This document shows positions 10,720-22,400 of a stretch of DNA of 64,000 nucleotides, piece after piece. Each line of letters begins with the position of its first letter. Within the stretch, counting starts at the first letter, position 1. Source of the DNA: Tenrec ecaudatus (Eukaryota; Chordata; Mammalia; Afrosoricida; Tenrecidae); assembly GCF_050624435.1 (NCBI RefSeq), contig NC_134539.1, positions 143,068,025-143,132,024 of the forward strand, given 5' to 3'. The notes below the pieces were generated by a model. It did not search any database and had not been told where the DNA came from. It worked only from the letters and a program-made list of their open reading frames with translations. A program made the translations under genes and the position numbers.

Positions 10720-11030
10720 CCACGCTGGTGTCCTGTGCTACAGAAAGTCCTCCCGGAGACCACCGCCCCACTGGTTAGGTGTTCAAATCTCACCAACCGT
10801 CCACAGTCTTCTTTTCCTGTCTGCCTGTCTCTTCCACTGGAAGAGCAGCTTGTGAAGACAGAGAATTCCTGGGGCAAATATGCCTAATTCGGAAGGATGG
10901 GTTTGAACTCACCCAGTGGTGCCAAGGAAGAAAGGCCTGGCTATCTATGGACATGAATGGGGCTCTCAGTTCTCCACTGTAATAGATGGGAGAATCAGTC
11001 CATGGCAATGGGTTTGGGTTTGGCTTTTTT
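10720..11030 (+). mobile_element. Old AfroSINE-like remnant
   Basis: 'cactggttaggtgttcaaatct', 'ccagtggtgccaaggaaga' and the closing 'ggcaatgggtttgggtttgg' match AfroSINE order at low identity. It probably mixes two copies. Confidence 0.4.
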
Positions 11031-11074
11031 ATTGTTGTTGTGTTTTTTTTGGGGGGGGGGAATCTAACAAATGC

Positions 11075-11475
11075 AAGGAGCACTCACCTATCTGTTACAT
11101 TGATACAGGCAGACGCCAGAGCAGGTGTGGGCTCAGTTCCAGGTCACTGCCAGAAAGCCAGTATTGCAGCACTAACGGGAGACTTGGCTTTTTGGGGGTG
11201 TCCTAGTGCATAGGAAAGTTATGTTGTACTACACTGGAGTCACAAAGTCTGCAATAACTGCATTGTGAAAAAGTTTGAAATATTGTGAGAATTACCAAAG
11301 TGTGACAGGGACATAAAGTGAGCTCCTGCTGTTGGAAACATAGTGGCGACAAACTTGTTAAGAGACAGTTGCCATGCACCTTCAACTTACACAAAAGAAA
11401 AATAGTATCCAAAAAAAATAGTATCTGCAAACTGCAATAAGGCAAAGCTCAATAAAACGAGGTATGCCTATAGTC
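11075..11475 (+). mobile_element. Tigger (TcMar-Tigger) DNA transposon remnant
   Basis: The 3' part reads 'gacagttgccatgcaccttcaac', 'agtatctgcaaactgcaata' and ends 'caataaaacgaggtatgcc', the Tigger1-type terminus. No transposase frame remains. Confidence 0.8.
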
Positions 11476-11499
11476 ATAAAAATCATGAAAGCAGCAGCT

Positions 11500-11645
11500 A
11501 TCAGTGGTGGGCTGTGTGCCAGGGATCAGTTCACACTCAGAATGATCATCCCTGCCTTTCAGATCAGGAAACTGGGGCAAAGGAAGGGTAATTCTCACAG
11601 TAAAGTTGTAGAGGACAGATTAGACCTGTTTGAAAGTTCTAGGGG
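11500..11645 (+). mobile_element. MIR-like remnant
   Basis: 'gggctgtgtgccaggga', 'cctttcagatcaggaaactg' and 'gcaaaggaagggtaattctc' follow MIR core order. It is highly diverged. Confidence 0.45.
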
Positions 11646-11854
11646 ACAGTGTGCTAGGAGAAGCAGAGGACTGGGTGTACAAAGACAACACGAGAGCTGA
11701 GAAGGGATCCCCTGATTTGCCAGTGCTATCGACTGTGTCCCAACTGTGCCAGAAAGACAAATTCATTTGTACTCATTTTCTTTCCATTTTGTCATTGGTT
11801 TTCTAAAAGTCCTATCTGGGGTCACAACCATAGACGCTACAACCACACACAAAA

Positions 11855-12040
11855 AAGAAAACTCACTGCCATCCAGTTGATTCTGACTATAACGGCCCAT
11901 CTATATAAGACTTCCAAACCTGCACATCTTTACAGGTGTACATAATCTCGTCTTTCTCCCAAGGAGCGGCTGGGGGATTTGAACCGTCACTCTTTGAGGG
12001 TAAATGTCTGTTGCTATAACACCGCCATAAACCCTGCAGT
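11855..12040 (-). mobile_element. AfroSINE
   Basis: 'actcactgccatccagttga', 'tctttacaggtgtacataa', 'ctttctcccaaggagcggct', then 'gtctgttgctataacacc' give the reverse complement of the SINE, tail to head. Confidence 0.85.
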
Positions 12041-12067
12041 TGAGCCAAACAACCTATTAAGAAATCC

Positions 12068-12235
12068 AGTTACAAGGTAATGGTGCCCTGGCGGAGCTGT
12101 CTGGTGTTCGGAAAGCTCTGTGGGAGAAAGATGAGGCTGTCTGCCCCCTTAAAGAATTTAACAGCCAAGGAAACTATTGCGCCACCAGGAGCCCTATCAA
12201 TTTGATGGCAGTACGATTGGATGCTTTGTTTTGTG
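12068..12235 (+). mobile_element. AfroSINE (diverged)
   Basis: The head 'ggtgccctggcggagctg' is followed by 'gtgggagaaagatgaggctg' and 'caatttgatggcagt'. Confidence 0.7.
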
Positions 12236-12296
12236 GGGGTTGGGTGGGGTGGGGTGGTTAAAAGTTGGAGAAGACATTTGACCCCTGTAACTAATG

Positions 12297-12445
12297 ATTG
12301 GGTGGCGCAGTGGTTACACGATGGGCTACTAATCTTGAGGTCAGCAGTTTGAAATCACCAGCCACTCCCAGAATCCTACAGGGGCATTTCTATACTGCCG
12401 GGTCACTATCCATCAGAATTGACTTGATGGCAGTGAATTTGTTGT
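12297..12445 (+). mobile_element. AfroSINE
   Basis: It has the tRNA-like head 'gggtggcgcagtggttac' with 'gaggtcagcagtttgaaat' as a box-B-like segment, and ends 'gacttgatggcagtgaattt'. Confidence 0.9.
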
Positions 12446-12496
12446 TATTAACTAATGATCCAATTAACTAGCACCTGAACTAGTTCTAGAAAGGCA

Positions 12497-12670
12497 TACT
12501 GGTGGCACCGTGGTTAAAGTGCTTGGCTGCTAACCAAAAGGTTGTCTCCTGGGAAGAGGATGTGACAGTCGGCTTCCGCAAAGGCTTATAGCCTTGGGAA
12601 CCGTCTGGTGCAGTTCTGATCTGTGATCTGTCCTTCAGGGTCACTGTGACTCCACGGGTTTGGGTTTGTG
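12497..12670 (+). mobile_element. AfroSINE variant
   Basis: 'actggtggcaccgtggtta', 'ggctgctaaccaaaaggttg' and 'gtgacagtcggcttccgcaa' identify the subfamily that lacks the 'gagaaagatgaggct' middle and carries the 'cagtcggcttcc' middle instead. Confidence 0.85.
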
Positions 12671-12999
12671 GTCCAGGTTCCTAGGTGAGATTTCCTTGTC
12701 TTCAACTCTCAGAGTCAAGAAATACTCTTGAGTGTTTCTACGATGTATGAATCAGTCAATGTGGAATTGTTTTTTAACTTGGCAAGTACATACTCCAACG
12801 TAATTTTACTTCAACAGATATTACGATTTAAAAGGGGACCACCAATTGGAACGGTTTCCCCTTCTTGGGCAAAGGCGGGAAGCCAAGCTAAAGTCAGCCC
12901 AAAGCCGGTCAGAGAGATTAGTTCCCTAGAAACGGAAAACCGTGAGCAATTAAAGACTCCCCTTTTCTCGTGCTCTTCCAGGCCTCTCACCCCATCTCC

Positions 13000-13680
13000 G
13001 CCCCTGTGGCACCGAAGCCCTCTGGGAACCAAAGAGCACTGGAAACGGGCGGAGATGAAGGGGTGCGGGATGCGGAGTGCGGGGACCACTACAACGGCCG
13101 CCTCTTTACGACAAACTGACACCTGGCCCCGGGGGGCGGGACCGAGGGGCTGGAGCTCCGCGGTGCCCAGTCGCCCGGCCTATTGTGTTCTCGGCCGGCC
13201 GCGGCCCCTGCGCCAGGGGATGGAAGAGGCGGCGGGGAGGGGAGGGGGAGGGAGGGCCCGCGGAGGGCGAGGGTGGGCCCAGGAGGGCCGCCCTGTCGAA
13301 GACCCGCCCCTGAAGAGATGGGCTCGGCGATCAGAGCGGGGAGGGGCTGGGCCCTGGAGCGCGCCGGGCGGCCCCGCCAGTCCGGTACCTGGTCCTGGAG
13401 TCAACGCGGCGTCCCGACCCGTCTCGGCTCCGCCTCCTCAGTTTATGGCCGCTCCGCCGCCAGCGCGGTCGCTGAGAGGGAGGGACGCAACGTGCCATGC
13501 GCAGTAGAGCGACACGGGGAGGGCCGGTAGAGAGCCCCGCCCGCCCCGCGTCGCCCCGCCCCTCATCGCCCCGCCCCACGGGGAAGCCCGGGCCGGACTT
13601 CGCGTAGCCCCGCCCCTCTCTAGGGGAAGCCACGCCCACCCCTGCCCCTTCCCCCTACGTGGCTGGCGTGCCCCTGGACA
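13000..13680 (-). promoter_or_regulatory. STRADA: STRADA CpG-island promoter and probable noncoding exon 1
   Basis: A sharp CpG-rich block in otherwise AT-rich DNA. An NRF1-type core catgcgca sits at 13496-13503. On the minus strand a good donor (CCAG then gtacc) lies at 13389/13388, so noncoding exon 1 plausibly runs from about 13500 to 13389 and joins exon 2 at 2927. No TATA box is evident. Position and orientation fit STRADA. The long open frames here on both strands are typical CpG-island artefacts. The exact start site and donor are inferred. Confidence 0.7.
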
Positions 13681-14045
13681 GCAGCAATGGCATACGGTAA
13701 GGTATCCCTGAGACTGTTCACTGACTCGGTGCAGAGCCTGCCCAAGGGCATTTCGTTCGAACAGAGGAACCCCTTTTACCCCAAGAAAGTGTGTGGCAGC
13801 CAAAGCGTCTCCCGCCTGGTGGCGTGAAGGGCAGTGGGGGATTCCATGATGATGGGTCAAGGGTCTGAGCAAAGGCAAACTGGGTCGCTTGGACCCTCCC
13901 CTCCCCCGCCCCCCTAGTGGTAGGAACACTGCTCTTTTCTCTGAAGACATCTCCCATGCCGCTCAGGCCCCAGACTGACAAGTTGCAGACAGAGCAAGTC
14001 TTTCAAAGTTGTGCTAAAGGACTCTTGAAACAAAAAGATTTAGGA

Positions 14046-14531
14046 AAGCGGTTCTCAACCTGTGGGTCGCGACCCCTCTGGTGGGTCGCTCGACCCATTC
14101 ACAGGGGTCGCCTAAGACCATCGGAAAACACATTCCCCATGGTCTTAGGAACCGAGACACCTCTCCTCTATCCATCTCCAGGTGGGTCCGCCCACATGCA
14201 GATACACTCACCTACCAGGAGTATCCGATGTGAAGACTGTTACCCATGCTACACCATGCTTCAAGACAAAATGTCATTTATTTCTCATTAGAAATAAATA
14301 TTTCACAATATATGACATACTGTTTTTGTTATTCATCACTATGCTTTAATTATGTTCAATTTGTAGCAAAGAAAATACATCCTGCATATCAGATATTTTA
14401 CATAACGATTCATAACAGTAGCAAAATTACAGTTATGAAGTAGCAACGTAAATAGTTTTATGTTTGGGGATTGCCATAACATAAGGAACTGTCTTAAAGG
14501 ATCAAAGCATTAGGAAAGTTGAAAACTACAG
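14046..14531 (+). mobile_element. SPIN nonautonomous hAT transposon, copy 2, near full length
   Basis: It begins 'gcggttctcaacctgtgg' and 'gggtcgcgacccc', continues 'gtcgcctaagaccatcgg', 'ggtgggtccgcccacatgca' and 'catcctgcatatcagatatt', and ends 'gttgaaaactacag'. The flanks are atttagga and atctagga, an 8-bp target duplication with one mismatch. At 486 bp it keeps the middle that copies 1 and 3 lack. It sits about 0.5 kb upstream of the STRADA promoter. There is no transposase, so it is a nonautonomous form. Confidence 0.92.
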
Positions 14532-14854
14532 ATCTAGGAGAAAAATTGTATTTCGCCTTTACAACTTATCAGTGATAGGGTTTGAACCAATGGGGACATT
14601 AACCCAAGACAAGAACACAGAGCTGATGAAGTGTGGAGCAATCAAGTAAGTGATGAAGCAAGACTCCTTTCTGGTTTTCAGTGACTTCCTGCCCCCACTT
14701 GGGAAGAGAGGGGTTGAGTTCATTCATCTGTATATGTACATATTCCCATTGAGTAATGGAGGAAGTACAGTCAAAATGTTCCTGAGAAGCCAGGATTGCA
14801 AGACTTTGACTCACATTCTTTGGGCTTATTATCAGGAGAGACCACCCCAAACCC

Positions 14855-15075
14855 AAAGCAAACACACTGCCACGGAGTCTTCTAACTCACAACAACCCTA
14901 CAGGACAAGGTAGAATGGCTCCTGTCTGTTTCTGAGATTGTGTGGGTTTATGAGACTGTAACTCATTTTGGGAGTAGAAAGCCTCTTCTTTCTCCGGAGG
15001 AGCAGCTGGTGGTTTTAAACTGCTGACCTTGTGGTTAGCAGCCCATTACCCATAACCACTACACCTATCAGGAAA
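14855..15075 (-). mobile_element. AfroSINE
   Basis: 'caaacacactgccacggagt', 'aggacaaggtagaatggctc', 'aaactgctgaccttgtggtt' and 'cccataaccactacacc' give a complete reverse-complemented SINE. Confidence 0.9.
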
Positions 15076-15084
15076 GACCAGTCC

Positions 15085-15290
15085 CTAGAAAAGGACATAA
15101 AGCTTAACAGAGTAAAGGGTCAGTGAACAAGAGGAAGACCCTCGATGGGATGGATTGACACAGTGGCTGCAACAGTGAGCTCAGGAAGCAGTTGTCTGGG
15201 CAGTGGAGGCACCAGGCAGTGTTTTTCTTCTGTTGCACACAGGTCTCTGGTGAGTTGGAACCAACTCAGCGGCACCTGAACAACAATATC
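15085..15290 (+). mobile_element. RTE-type LINE 3' end
   Basis: 'aagaggaagaccctcgatg', 'gatggattgacacagtggct', 'gcacacaggtctctggtgag' and 'ggcacctgaacaacaa' follow the 3' end of the BovB/RTE-like LINE of afrotherians. The same order recurs near 18.65, 54.9 and 60.4 kb. Confidence 0.8.
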
Positions 15291-15539
15291 AGGTAGTGAA
15301 CACTCTTCCTGGCTTTGGGCCTTGACACAGATTTATACTTGGCCTACATGAAAGAGGGAAACACTCAGCTATATCCAAAAGACACCGATGGAATATGACA
15401 CTGAAACTGACAGTAGACTTTGCCATCCCATTGAAATGCATCAAATGATCCTAATTATACAAATGAACATACCCAGGTCTGACAAGATTAATGAGGTAAA
15501 ACTAAGACCATAATAGTAATGGGAGGAAATATTAAAGAA

Positions 15540-16885
15540 CTAGAGGATAGTTACATGTTTCATCTGTGATATACTTAACCCCGGATGCATCATCCAGTCT
15601 GTGTGGCCCTTCTGTGAGGGACTGTCCAGTTATCTTGCAGTCAGGTTTTGGGTCTCCACTTTGTCTATGCTTCTTCTCATCAATTTGGTTGCTTGTTTTT
15701 GAACTTCTTACACCTATTTCTGTCGACATCTCATGAAACACCGGCTGGTGTGTTTCTTCCATGTGGGCTTTGTTGTTTCGCGGCTACATGGCCAGCTGCT
15801 TGTTTTAATTCAAAGCTTTGACTCCAAACACTATATCTTTTAATAACTGGGCATCATCAGCTTTCTTCACCACATTTGCTTATGCACCTATTCTTTCTTC
15901 AGTGATTGTGTCAGGAAGGTGAGTATCATATATTGCCACATTATTAGAACAAACCATTCTTGTACTGAGGGAAGATTTAAGTAGAGACCCAAAGTCCATC
16001 TGCTTCCTTATTGTATTTACATATATATGTATTTACATATATATGTATATATAGACACATACATATATATAAACACACCTATCTTTATATATTTACATAT
16101 CTTCTATTTATATCTATATATATAATTTTTACTTTCTTGTTCTTTACTCTTTTTCTTTCCTCCAACCCCACTGTTCTGTTTACCCATCATATACCTCTCA
16201 GTCATTCTTCTCAGATACATTTCAAATGATCAAATACCACCAGGAATACTACCCTCTCCTCACTGTCAATTTCAGATCCCTTGCTATTCCCCTGTCCCTG
16301 TTGTTTTTGGGGCTCATCATTCCCCTCCCCCTGCCTCCTCTCTCAGACCCACACCCCCAAACTTCAGTCCCATTGCCGTCTCTCTGGAATTGTTTAGCTT
16401 GCATAGATTGACACCAAAAAAAGGCAAAGAGCAAAGAGACCATACAAATAGTTCCAAGTCTACCTGTTGTCCTGACTCTTAGTAGGTGAGTGTCCCTCTG
16501 CTAAATAGTGAGCAGGCCGTGAGAGAATCGATAGGTCCGTTCACCTTTTCTTTCAGGGATCCATATCCCAGGACCTGCTTACCTAACAGCACTACCCTTT
16601 TAGTCCTCCGTGTTTGCTCTTCCTGCTGCCAAGACTGGAGCAGTCTAATGCTCCCCCCCCCCCCATTACCCCTTTAGGCTTTCAGTGTGGCCCCTTATGT
16701 ATATCCCCCGACCAATTCAGATGAGGTGCCAAGCGCTGCCCCCTAACCCCCAAGTCAGAAGTCTACAATTGAGAATCCTCAGGGACTTCGTGTCTTTGCT
16801 CCCATTGCTGGTCTATTGCACTCCCCTCTTGGTTCGCCCCCATGGGGGTGGGTCAGCTCATTGTTTTACATAATTACTTTGATTT
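15540..16885 (-). mobile_element. L1 fragment (diverged, missing its extreme 3' tip)
   Basis: 'ctgtgagggactgtccagtt', 'ctggtgtgtttcttccatg', 'gggcatcatcagctttcttc' and 'gtaagtagagacccaaag'-like order align with the better preserved L1s at 20.1-20.9, 25.1-25.6 and 63.1-63.4 kb. An internal TA/CA-rich stretch (about 16010-16125) has expanded. Confidence 0.75.
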
Positions 16886-16929
16886 TATATAGTGCTATCA
16901 CATTTCAAAATACTACCCTCACTATGTGG

Positions 16930-17215
16930 GGGAAAGATGTGCCAGTCGGCTTCCCTGAAGATTCAAAACCCATGGCTCTCCAGTTGAATCCAACTACGAA
17001 TGACCCTGTAAACAAGAGTCGAACTGCTTCATAGGATTTCCAAAGCTGTCACCTTTAGAGAAGCACTGTCACATGTTTGTCCACTGAGGGGCCGAGGACG
17101 TGTGCTTAGCTACTTAATCGTGCCTCACAGCTCCTCCTTGGAAACCCGATGGGGCCATTCTAATCTGACAGAGGATGCCTGTGAATTGGAATCCACTGGA
17201 TGACAACATCCTTCA
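16930..17215. mobile_element. AfroSINE fragments
   Basis: 'gtgccagtcggcttccctga' and 'ctccagttgaatccaacta' (about 16930-17080), then 'ctccttggaaacccgatgg' and 'gaattggaatccactggatg' (about 17135-17215). They are broken and diverged. Confidence 0.6.
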
Positions 17216-17435
17216 TCATTCTTTCATTCTCATAACAAGGCACATCTCAGGAGCGATCTTGATAAAGTCAAGGCAAGATGGGAGGAAATGAAGCACCCCC
17301 CCCCAGGGTTGTCTGTGAAAAAGACCTTCTCTTGTGGTCTTTGGCATTCCAGCAACAACCAGGAAAAGTGTACATGAAGGTTGTGTCCTTTCACCATACT
17401 AATTCAATCTGTGTACTGAGCAAATAATCTAAGAA

Positions 17436-17960
17436 ACCAGATGTGTTGGTCTGGGTAAACTACAGAAACAAATCTACAGGAACTCATATATGTATGAGAG
17501 AGTTTTTTATATAGGGTAAGTGCACATTCAGAAAACATCCCAACCAGTCCAGTCCAAGCCCATAAGTCCAATTTAGCCCATATGTCTGATGCCGATTTAC
17601 AAAGTCCTCCTAAACTCACAATGCACTCACAATGACAACTGAATGCAGGAGAATCCCAGACCAGTGGGTAGAAAGTCTTTGGGTCCGGTGGCAGTGTAAG
17701 TATCTCAGTGCTGGCAGGGGTCTCCACATGGCTGCTCCAGCACCCAGGGCTGCATCAGGGTAAGTCCATGTGGCTTCTCCTCAGGGATGTCTTGCAGGAA
17801 GTGAGCCTTGCCAGCTAAAGCAGGGAATGGGCTAAGGGAGCTGCACCCTGGTCCGACCATCAGAGAGCAAGAAACCTGAGAACTAAAAAGGTGAGGCTCA
17901 CTGAGCCATTTATCTCTCCACCCTTCAATTAATCCCACATAAACCTTAATTATCTCACTG
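17436..17960 (-). repeat. LTR-like interspersed repeat
   Basis: Read on the minus strand, it ends 'tttgtttctgtagtttaccc' then 'agaccaacaca'. This resembles the 'tttgtttctctagagaaccc' end of the repeat at 35430-36057 and the closing motif of mammalian MaLR-type LTRs. No coding part is present. The family is not identified. Confidence 0.45.
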
Positions 17961-17999
17961 GATTATATGAAGGAAAAGACACTAAGAATGGAGGAAGTC

Positions 18000-18795
18000 T
18001 TATAACAACCATATGACGTAACTCTGCTTGCTGAAAGGACTTGAACTACTTGCTGATGAAGACCAGAGACTGCATGCAGCCTTCAGTATAGACTGCAAGT
18101 CCTGTAAAGAAAATCCAAATCCCCACGACTGGAAAAATAGACCGCATCATGATAGATAGAAAAGACAGAAGTTGTCAAGGATTTAAGTTTACTTGGACCT
18201 ACAATCAATGCCAATGGAAGCAGCAGCCTGGAAATAAATGATATATTGCTGTAAAAAATCTGCTGCAGCAGACCTCTTTAAGTGTTTAACAGCAAAGATT
18301 TTGAGAACTAAGACAAGCTTAACGCAAGCCATGGTATTTTCAATGACCTCATCTCCTTGTGAGAGTTGGACAATGAACAAGGAAGAAGGAACAGTTGAGA
18401 ATAAGAATTGACATTGAAGAATAACAATGCTGGGGTTGGTAAACAATCTTGAAAGTACAGTGGACTGCCAGGAGAACACACAAGTCTGTCTTGGAAGAAG
18501 TACAGCCTGAATGCTCTTTAGAAGCAAGGATGGCAAACCTTGCTCTCACGTCCTCTGGATATGCTACTGAGTTTAAAATGCGCTCCGGAAAAGGCCATCA
18601 TGTTTGGTAGAGGGTCAGCAAAAAAGAAAATTCTCCAAGAGGCGAATTGACATGGCGGCTGCAAGAATGGGCTCACACATAACAGTCGTGAGGAGGGCCC
18701 AGGGCCAAACAGTGTTTTGTTCTATTGCACGTAGGGGTGGCTGTGAGTTGGAACCAACCGGCAGGCATCTAACAGAGAAGACAGTGCTTGAGCGA
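18000..18795 (+). mobile_element. RTE-type LINE, 3' portion with decayed reverse-transcriptase C-terminal region
   Basis: 'gccttcagtatagactgcaa', 'catggtattttcaatgacct', 'ctgaatgctctttagaagca', 'aaggccatcatgtttggtag' and 'gaattgacatggcggctgc' follow the RTE 3' coding region and end. The frame is broken. This is the longest RTE copy in the window. Confidence 0.78.
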
Positions 18796-19458
18796 TGTTG
18801 AATTTCATGCAACATGACAAAGGGGCGTTCAGGTAGCACTTCCCAGCCATGTTCTCATACTTTGCCTAGTTGCTGTGTCCTTTCTCACCGAGTGTCATCG
18901 TCTGCCAAGGAGCCTAAGATATCTTGCTATGGAGGTCACTGTCCACAAAAGGTAATTTGGAGAACCCCTTGGTGCAGATTCTCTTGGGACTGGTTCAAGT
19001 AGCAAAATGTTATCAGCTTTAGACTTCCTCGCCACAGGGCCAGCCACTTACAATTCAGTACACTGAAAGGCGAGATTCCGGAATTTACAAAGTGAGGTGC
19101 CTTTTTCTGCTTCGACTTCTCCTCCGATGCACACGTTCCCTGACGCTTGCCACTTGGCAAGGATCAGCACCCCCCGAGATGTCTGGAACTGTCTGATAAA
19201 TGGTCTTAAAGCCTAGCATAATGGCATTAACGCTGAAGATGTTGCCTTTTCAAAAAATAACTGATGGCTTTTCAAGAAATAATAGCTTCAATAGTTGAAT
19301 GTACATGCACTTCAATAGTTCAATTTTATTATTTTTATTTTTTTGCCCGCCCGCCCCTTCAATCAATTTTAGAACAATCCTCCCTCTCTCCTTGGTTAAA
19401 TCTCCTTTAAAATGAATTGTGCAGTCACAGTCAGTTCTAGGACCAGACTGCACTTTTT

Positions 19459-22400
19459 TTAAAAACAATTTATTGGGGCTCATACAATTCTTATAACAGT
19501 TCATACATATACATACATCAATTGTATAAAGCACATCTGTACAGTCTTTGCCCTAATCATTTTTTTCTTCTCTTTTCTTTTTTTACATTTTATTAGGGAC
19601 TCATATAACTCTTATCACAATCCATACATATACATACATCAATTGTATAAAGCACATCCATACATTCCCTGCCCCAATCATTCTCAAAGCATTTGCTCTC
19701 CACTTAAGCCCTTTGCATCAGGTCCTCTTTTTTTTCCCCCTCCCTCCCCTTCCCCCCCTCCCTCATGTGCCCTTGGTAATTTATACATCGTTATTTTGTC
19801 ATATCTTGCCCTATCTGGTGTCTCCCTTCCCCCCCTTCTCTGCTGTCCCTCTCCCAGGGAAGAGGTCACATGTGGATCCTTGTAATCAGTTCCCCCTTTC
19901 CAACCCACTCACCCTCCACTCTCCCAGCATCGTCCCTCACACCATTGGTCCTGAAGGTATCATCCACCCTGGATTCCCTGTACCTCCAGCCCTCATATGT
20001 ACCAGTGTACAGCCTCTGCCCTATCCAGCCCTGCAAGGTAGAATTCGGATCATGGTAGTTGGGGGGAGGAAGCATCCAGGATCTGGGGGAAAGCTGTGTT
20101 CTTCATCGGTACTACCTCGCACCCTAATTAACCCATCTCCTCTCCTAAACCCCTCTATGAGGGGATCTCCATTGGCCGACACTTGGGCCTTGGGTCTCCA
20201 CTGTGCCCCTTCATTTAATATGGTATATATATACATATACATATATACATATACACACATACACACACACACACTTATATATATTTTTTGTTGCATGATG
20301 CCTTATACCTGGTCCCTTGGCACCTCGTGATCGCAATGGCCGGTGTGCTTCTTCCATGTGGGCTTTTTTGCTCCTGAGCTAGATGGCTGCTTGTTCACCT
20401 TCAAGCCTTTAAGACCCCAGACACTATCTCTTTTGATAGCCGGGCACCATCAGCTTTCTTCACCACATTTGCTTATGCACCCATTTGTCTTCAGCGAGCC
20501 TATCATGGTGGTGTGCAGTCAATGATATGATTTTTTGTTCTTTGATGCTTGGTAACTGATCCCTTCGGGACCACTCGATCACACAGGCTGGTGTGTTCTT
20601 CCATGTGGACTTTGTTGCTTCTGAGCTAGATGACCGCTTGTTTATCTTCAAGCCTTTAAGACCCCAGTCACTATCTCTTTTGATAGCCGGGCACCATCAG
20701 CTTTCTTCACCACATTTACTTGTTCACCCACTTTGGCTCCAGCCGTTGTGTTGGGAGAGTGAGCATCATAGAGTTCCAATTTAATAAAGGAAGGTATTCA
20801 TGCATTGAGGGAGTGTTTGAGTAGAGGCCCAAGGTCCTTCCGCCACCTTAATACTTAACCTATAAATATAGACACTTAGATCTATTTCCCCATCCTCCTA
20901 TATATATTTGCATGTACATGTCTTTGTCTAGACCTCCATAAATGCCCTTTGACTCCTAGCTCTTTCCTCCATCTCCCTTGACTTTCCTCCTGTCCTACTA
21001 CCATGCTTCGTCGCCACCTGAGCTAGAGTATACCTCTTCTCTAAGCAACCTTACCCTTGATCATTTCCCACCAGGCCTGCCACTCCCCCCTCTCTACCAT
21101 TTGGGGTCCCATGTTTTTCCCTTGTCCCTGTTTTTTTGTTAACACCACTTCCTTACCCCCACTACCCCCCCACCCCAAGTCCCCCCGGAACTGTCAGTCC
21201 CGTTGTTTTTCCTCCAGATAGTTCATCCAGCCTGTCCTATTCAGACAGACCTGTGGAGACACTAACATGCACAAAAAACAAGACAGAGGAAAACAAAGCA
21301 ACAGTATACAACCAGACAACAAAACAACAAAAACAAACCACTGACAAAGAACAGAACAAAACAGTTCACAAGAGAAAAGCTTGTAGTTAGTTCAGGGATC
21401 ATTTGCTGGCCCTTAGGAGCGTTTTCCAGTCCAGTCTGTTGGGGCACCACGCCCTGGCTCCAAAGTCCACTTTCAGCATTCCCTGGGGACCTTGCCACTC
21501 CATTCCCTTGCTGTTCCACTGCACTCCCCCAGTGATTTGCCTCGGTGTGGTGGGATTGGGTCAGGTGCAATTCCCACACTGTGTGTACGGTGCAGTCCCC
21601 TGTATCGCCCTTAGTCACTGATTGGCATCATTTCTCATAGTAGGGCCAGCCATGTTGTTCTCTCTGTGGACTGGCTGCTCTACTCAGGGACATCATCATC
21701 ACGGCCTGGTGGGCCAGGCTGTGCTCCACTCTCTCCTCCTGCCCCTTCATCTGCTCCCATGTGCTCTGATCAGATATGTTCATCTCCTGGAGCTGCAGAG
21801 TCAATGTCCTTTGGAACAAATTCTTTTCTGGGGAGGGGCAGGAATCCACTTAATTTATGGTGCTGGGGCCAGCCTCCCAGACCTCTCCACTGGTTCCCTA
21901 CTCCATGCTGGGATATTGCATTCACACCTTGCGACACTGGGTTGAAGTCTGGTCCCACTTTCCCTGTGGAGATATAAACAATACCCTCCCCTTGGGTGGA
22001 TTAATGCCCCATGACCCCACTACCCTTTTCTTCCTTGTATTCATCCTTTTGTTTTCCTTTCCCCACCTCCTCCACCATTTTCTACCATGAACATCCCTGG
22101 TTTTGGTCTGGTCTCTTCCATACTACACAGTCTTCACCCCTAAAATGTTTGTATACAGTAGCTTTTTCCCCTATGCCCCTTTTGCTTTTTAAAAAAAAAT
22201 TTTAATTCTTACCTCAGCGGGCTCATGTTGTACTTGTCCTTTTGTGCCTGACTTACCTCGCTTAGCATGATTTCCTCCAGTTCTTCCCATGCCGCTATGT
22301 GCCTCATACGTTCATCGCTGCTTTTTAGTGATGCGTAGTACTCCATTGTATGTATATACCACAGTTTTTTAATCCAATCGTCAGTTGATGGAAATTTGGG

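Noticed and set aside
12728-13507. 259-codon open frame on the plus strand across the STRADA CpG island
   Set aside because: Its composition is low-complexity Gly/Arg/Pro from CpG-rich DNA, other frames there are also open, and no domain or family is recognisable. It is a composition artefact.
13438-13950. 170-codon open frame on the minus strand near the STRADA promoter
   Set aside because: CpG-island artefact with no family resemblance and no splice-compatible start.
19713-20330. 205-codon plus-strand open frame
   Set aside because: It is the reverse complement of the L1 3' UTR (pyrimidine-rich); a very similar frame appears in the L1 copy at 60843-61340.
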